Shown here: in pieces, positions 63,592 to 64,000 of the stretch
How the letters are laid out: every line of letters begins with the position of its first letter
Position numbering within the stretch: position 1 is the first letter of the stretch
NCBI GenBank assembly: GCA_022705325.1
Contig: JAKJER010000001.1
Span: forward strand, 186,001-250,000
Reading direction: 5' to 3'
Origin: Planctomycetota bacterium
GTDB lineage: Bacteria > Planctomycetota > Phycisphaerae > SM23-33
Length of the DNA stretch: 64,000 bases
Made by a program: the position numbers and the translations under genes
Notes under the pieces: generated by a model
Database searches by the model: none
Seen by the model: only the letters and a program-made list of their open reading frames with translations
Told to the model about the DNA's origin: nothing

Positions 63592-64000
63592 ATGGACATC
63601 ATTCGTTTTGCCATCGAGAACCCCACCAAGATCACCGTCGGCGTGATCCTGATCGCCCTGTTCGGCTTGCTGGCGGTGGTGGCCATCCCCGTGCAGTTGA
63701 CGCCGGACGTGGACCGCCCGCTGATCCGCGTGACGACGCTCTGGCCCGGCCGCAGCCCCGAAGAGGTCGAGCGGTCGATCCTCCAGGAGCAGGAGGAGCA
63801 GCTCAAGACGATCCCCGGGCTGTCGAAGATGACCTCGACGGCGCAGCTCGGGCAGGCCAATATCGAACTGGAGTTCGACGTGGGCGTGCCCATCCTCCGC
63901 TCGCTCCAGGAGGTCTCCAACAAGCTCAACGAGGTGCCCGACTACCCCGACGACGTCGAGCGTCCCGTCATCAAGGCCTCCAGCAGCGCCGAGGAGAACG
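63592..64000 (+). CDS. RND efflux transporter (AcrB/MexB-type), 5' part only
   Basis: 136 codons before the window ends. MDIIRFAIENPTKITVGVILIALFGLLAVVAIPVQLTPDV is the first transmembrane helix and VDRPLIRVTTLWPGRSPEEVERSILQ leads into the porter domain, both standard for HAE-type RND pumps. It is in an operon with the adaptor. Substrate is unknown. Confidence 0.93.
   Translation, partial: MDIIRFAIENPTKITVGVILIALFGLLAVVAIPVQLTPDVDRPLIRVTTLWPGRSPEEVERSILQEQEEQLKTIPGLSKMTSTAQLGQANIELEFDVGVPILRSLQEVSNKLNEVPDYPDDVERPVIKASSSAEEN

Overview
The window is GC-rich chromosomal DNA that looks planctomycetal (PVC superphylum, plausibly a Phycisphaerae-like lineage). This is inferred from four things: a PVC-type bacterial microcompartment (BMC) locus, an HzsA-like di-heme secreted protein, large secreted PQQ/PD40-type propellers, and several secreted carbohydrate-active proteins (SASA esterase, GH172/DUF2961, an agarase-like GH). 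No rRNA, tRNA, CRISPR array or intact insertion sequence was found. Many very long ORFs opposite real genes are codon-bias shadows and were left out.

Layout. 1-4126: a partial sialate O-acetylesterase-like gene, then an AT-richer patch with an unrecognised membrane protein. 4127-7291: an iron-uptake operon feoB-feoA-DtxR-type regulator (minus strand), with a 22-bp perfect palindrome at its head. 7487-13466: gltBD glutamate synthase. 13467-14804: non-coding, holding a decayed REP-associated (Y1/RAYT) transposase between long inverted repeats. 14805-25970: a secreted propeller protein, a QseBC-like two-component pair, a methyltransferase/kinase-like pair, an isoprenylcysteine-methyltransferase-like membrane enzyme, an orphan histidine kinase, an unknown protein and a DUF4416 protein. 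26083-35022: a GH172-like lipoprotein, an FlgO-like lipoprotein, a GspE-family pseudo-ATPase that has lost its Walker lysine, a CvpA-like protein, a Fic protein and an agarase-like GH. 35174-37135: an AT-richer defence-like patch with a TIR protein and a VapBC toxin-antitoxin pair. 37245-40754: the HzsA-like di-heme protein.

40819-52276 (minus strand) is the centrepiece: a BMC operon read DeoR regulator > PduL > BMC-H > BMC-H > acetate kinase > BMC-H > BMC-P > CoA-acylating aldehyde dehydrogenase > BMC-P > RpiB-like unknown > BMC-P > class II aldolase > class I-like aldolase > LarA-like racemase. By analogy with the PVC BMC of Planctopirus limnophila (fucose/rhamnose degradation), the aldolase should release lactaldehyde, the dehydrogenase and PduL should turn it into lactyl-CoA and lactyl-phosphate, and the kinase should recover ATP. 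Several spacers between these genes hold AT-richer, periodic sequence that folds into hairpins.

52595-64000: a PQQ-propeller protein, a small membrane protein, a WecA/MraY-like glycosyltransferase coupled to an O-antigen-ligase/TPR protein, a lyase-like secreted protein and the start of an RND efflux operon. A short dispersed palindrome (CCTGCCTGCCGGCAGGCAGG type) recurs at about five sites, once inside a coding sequence.
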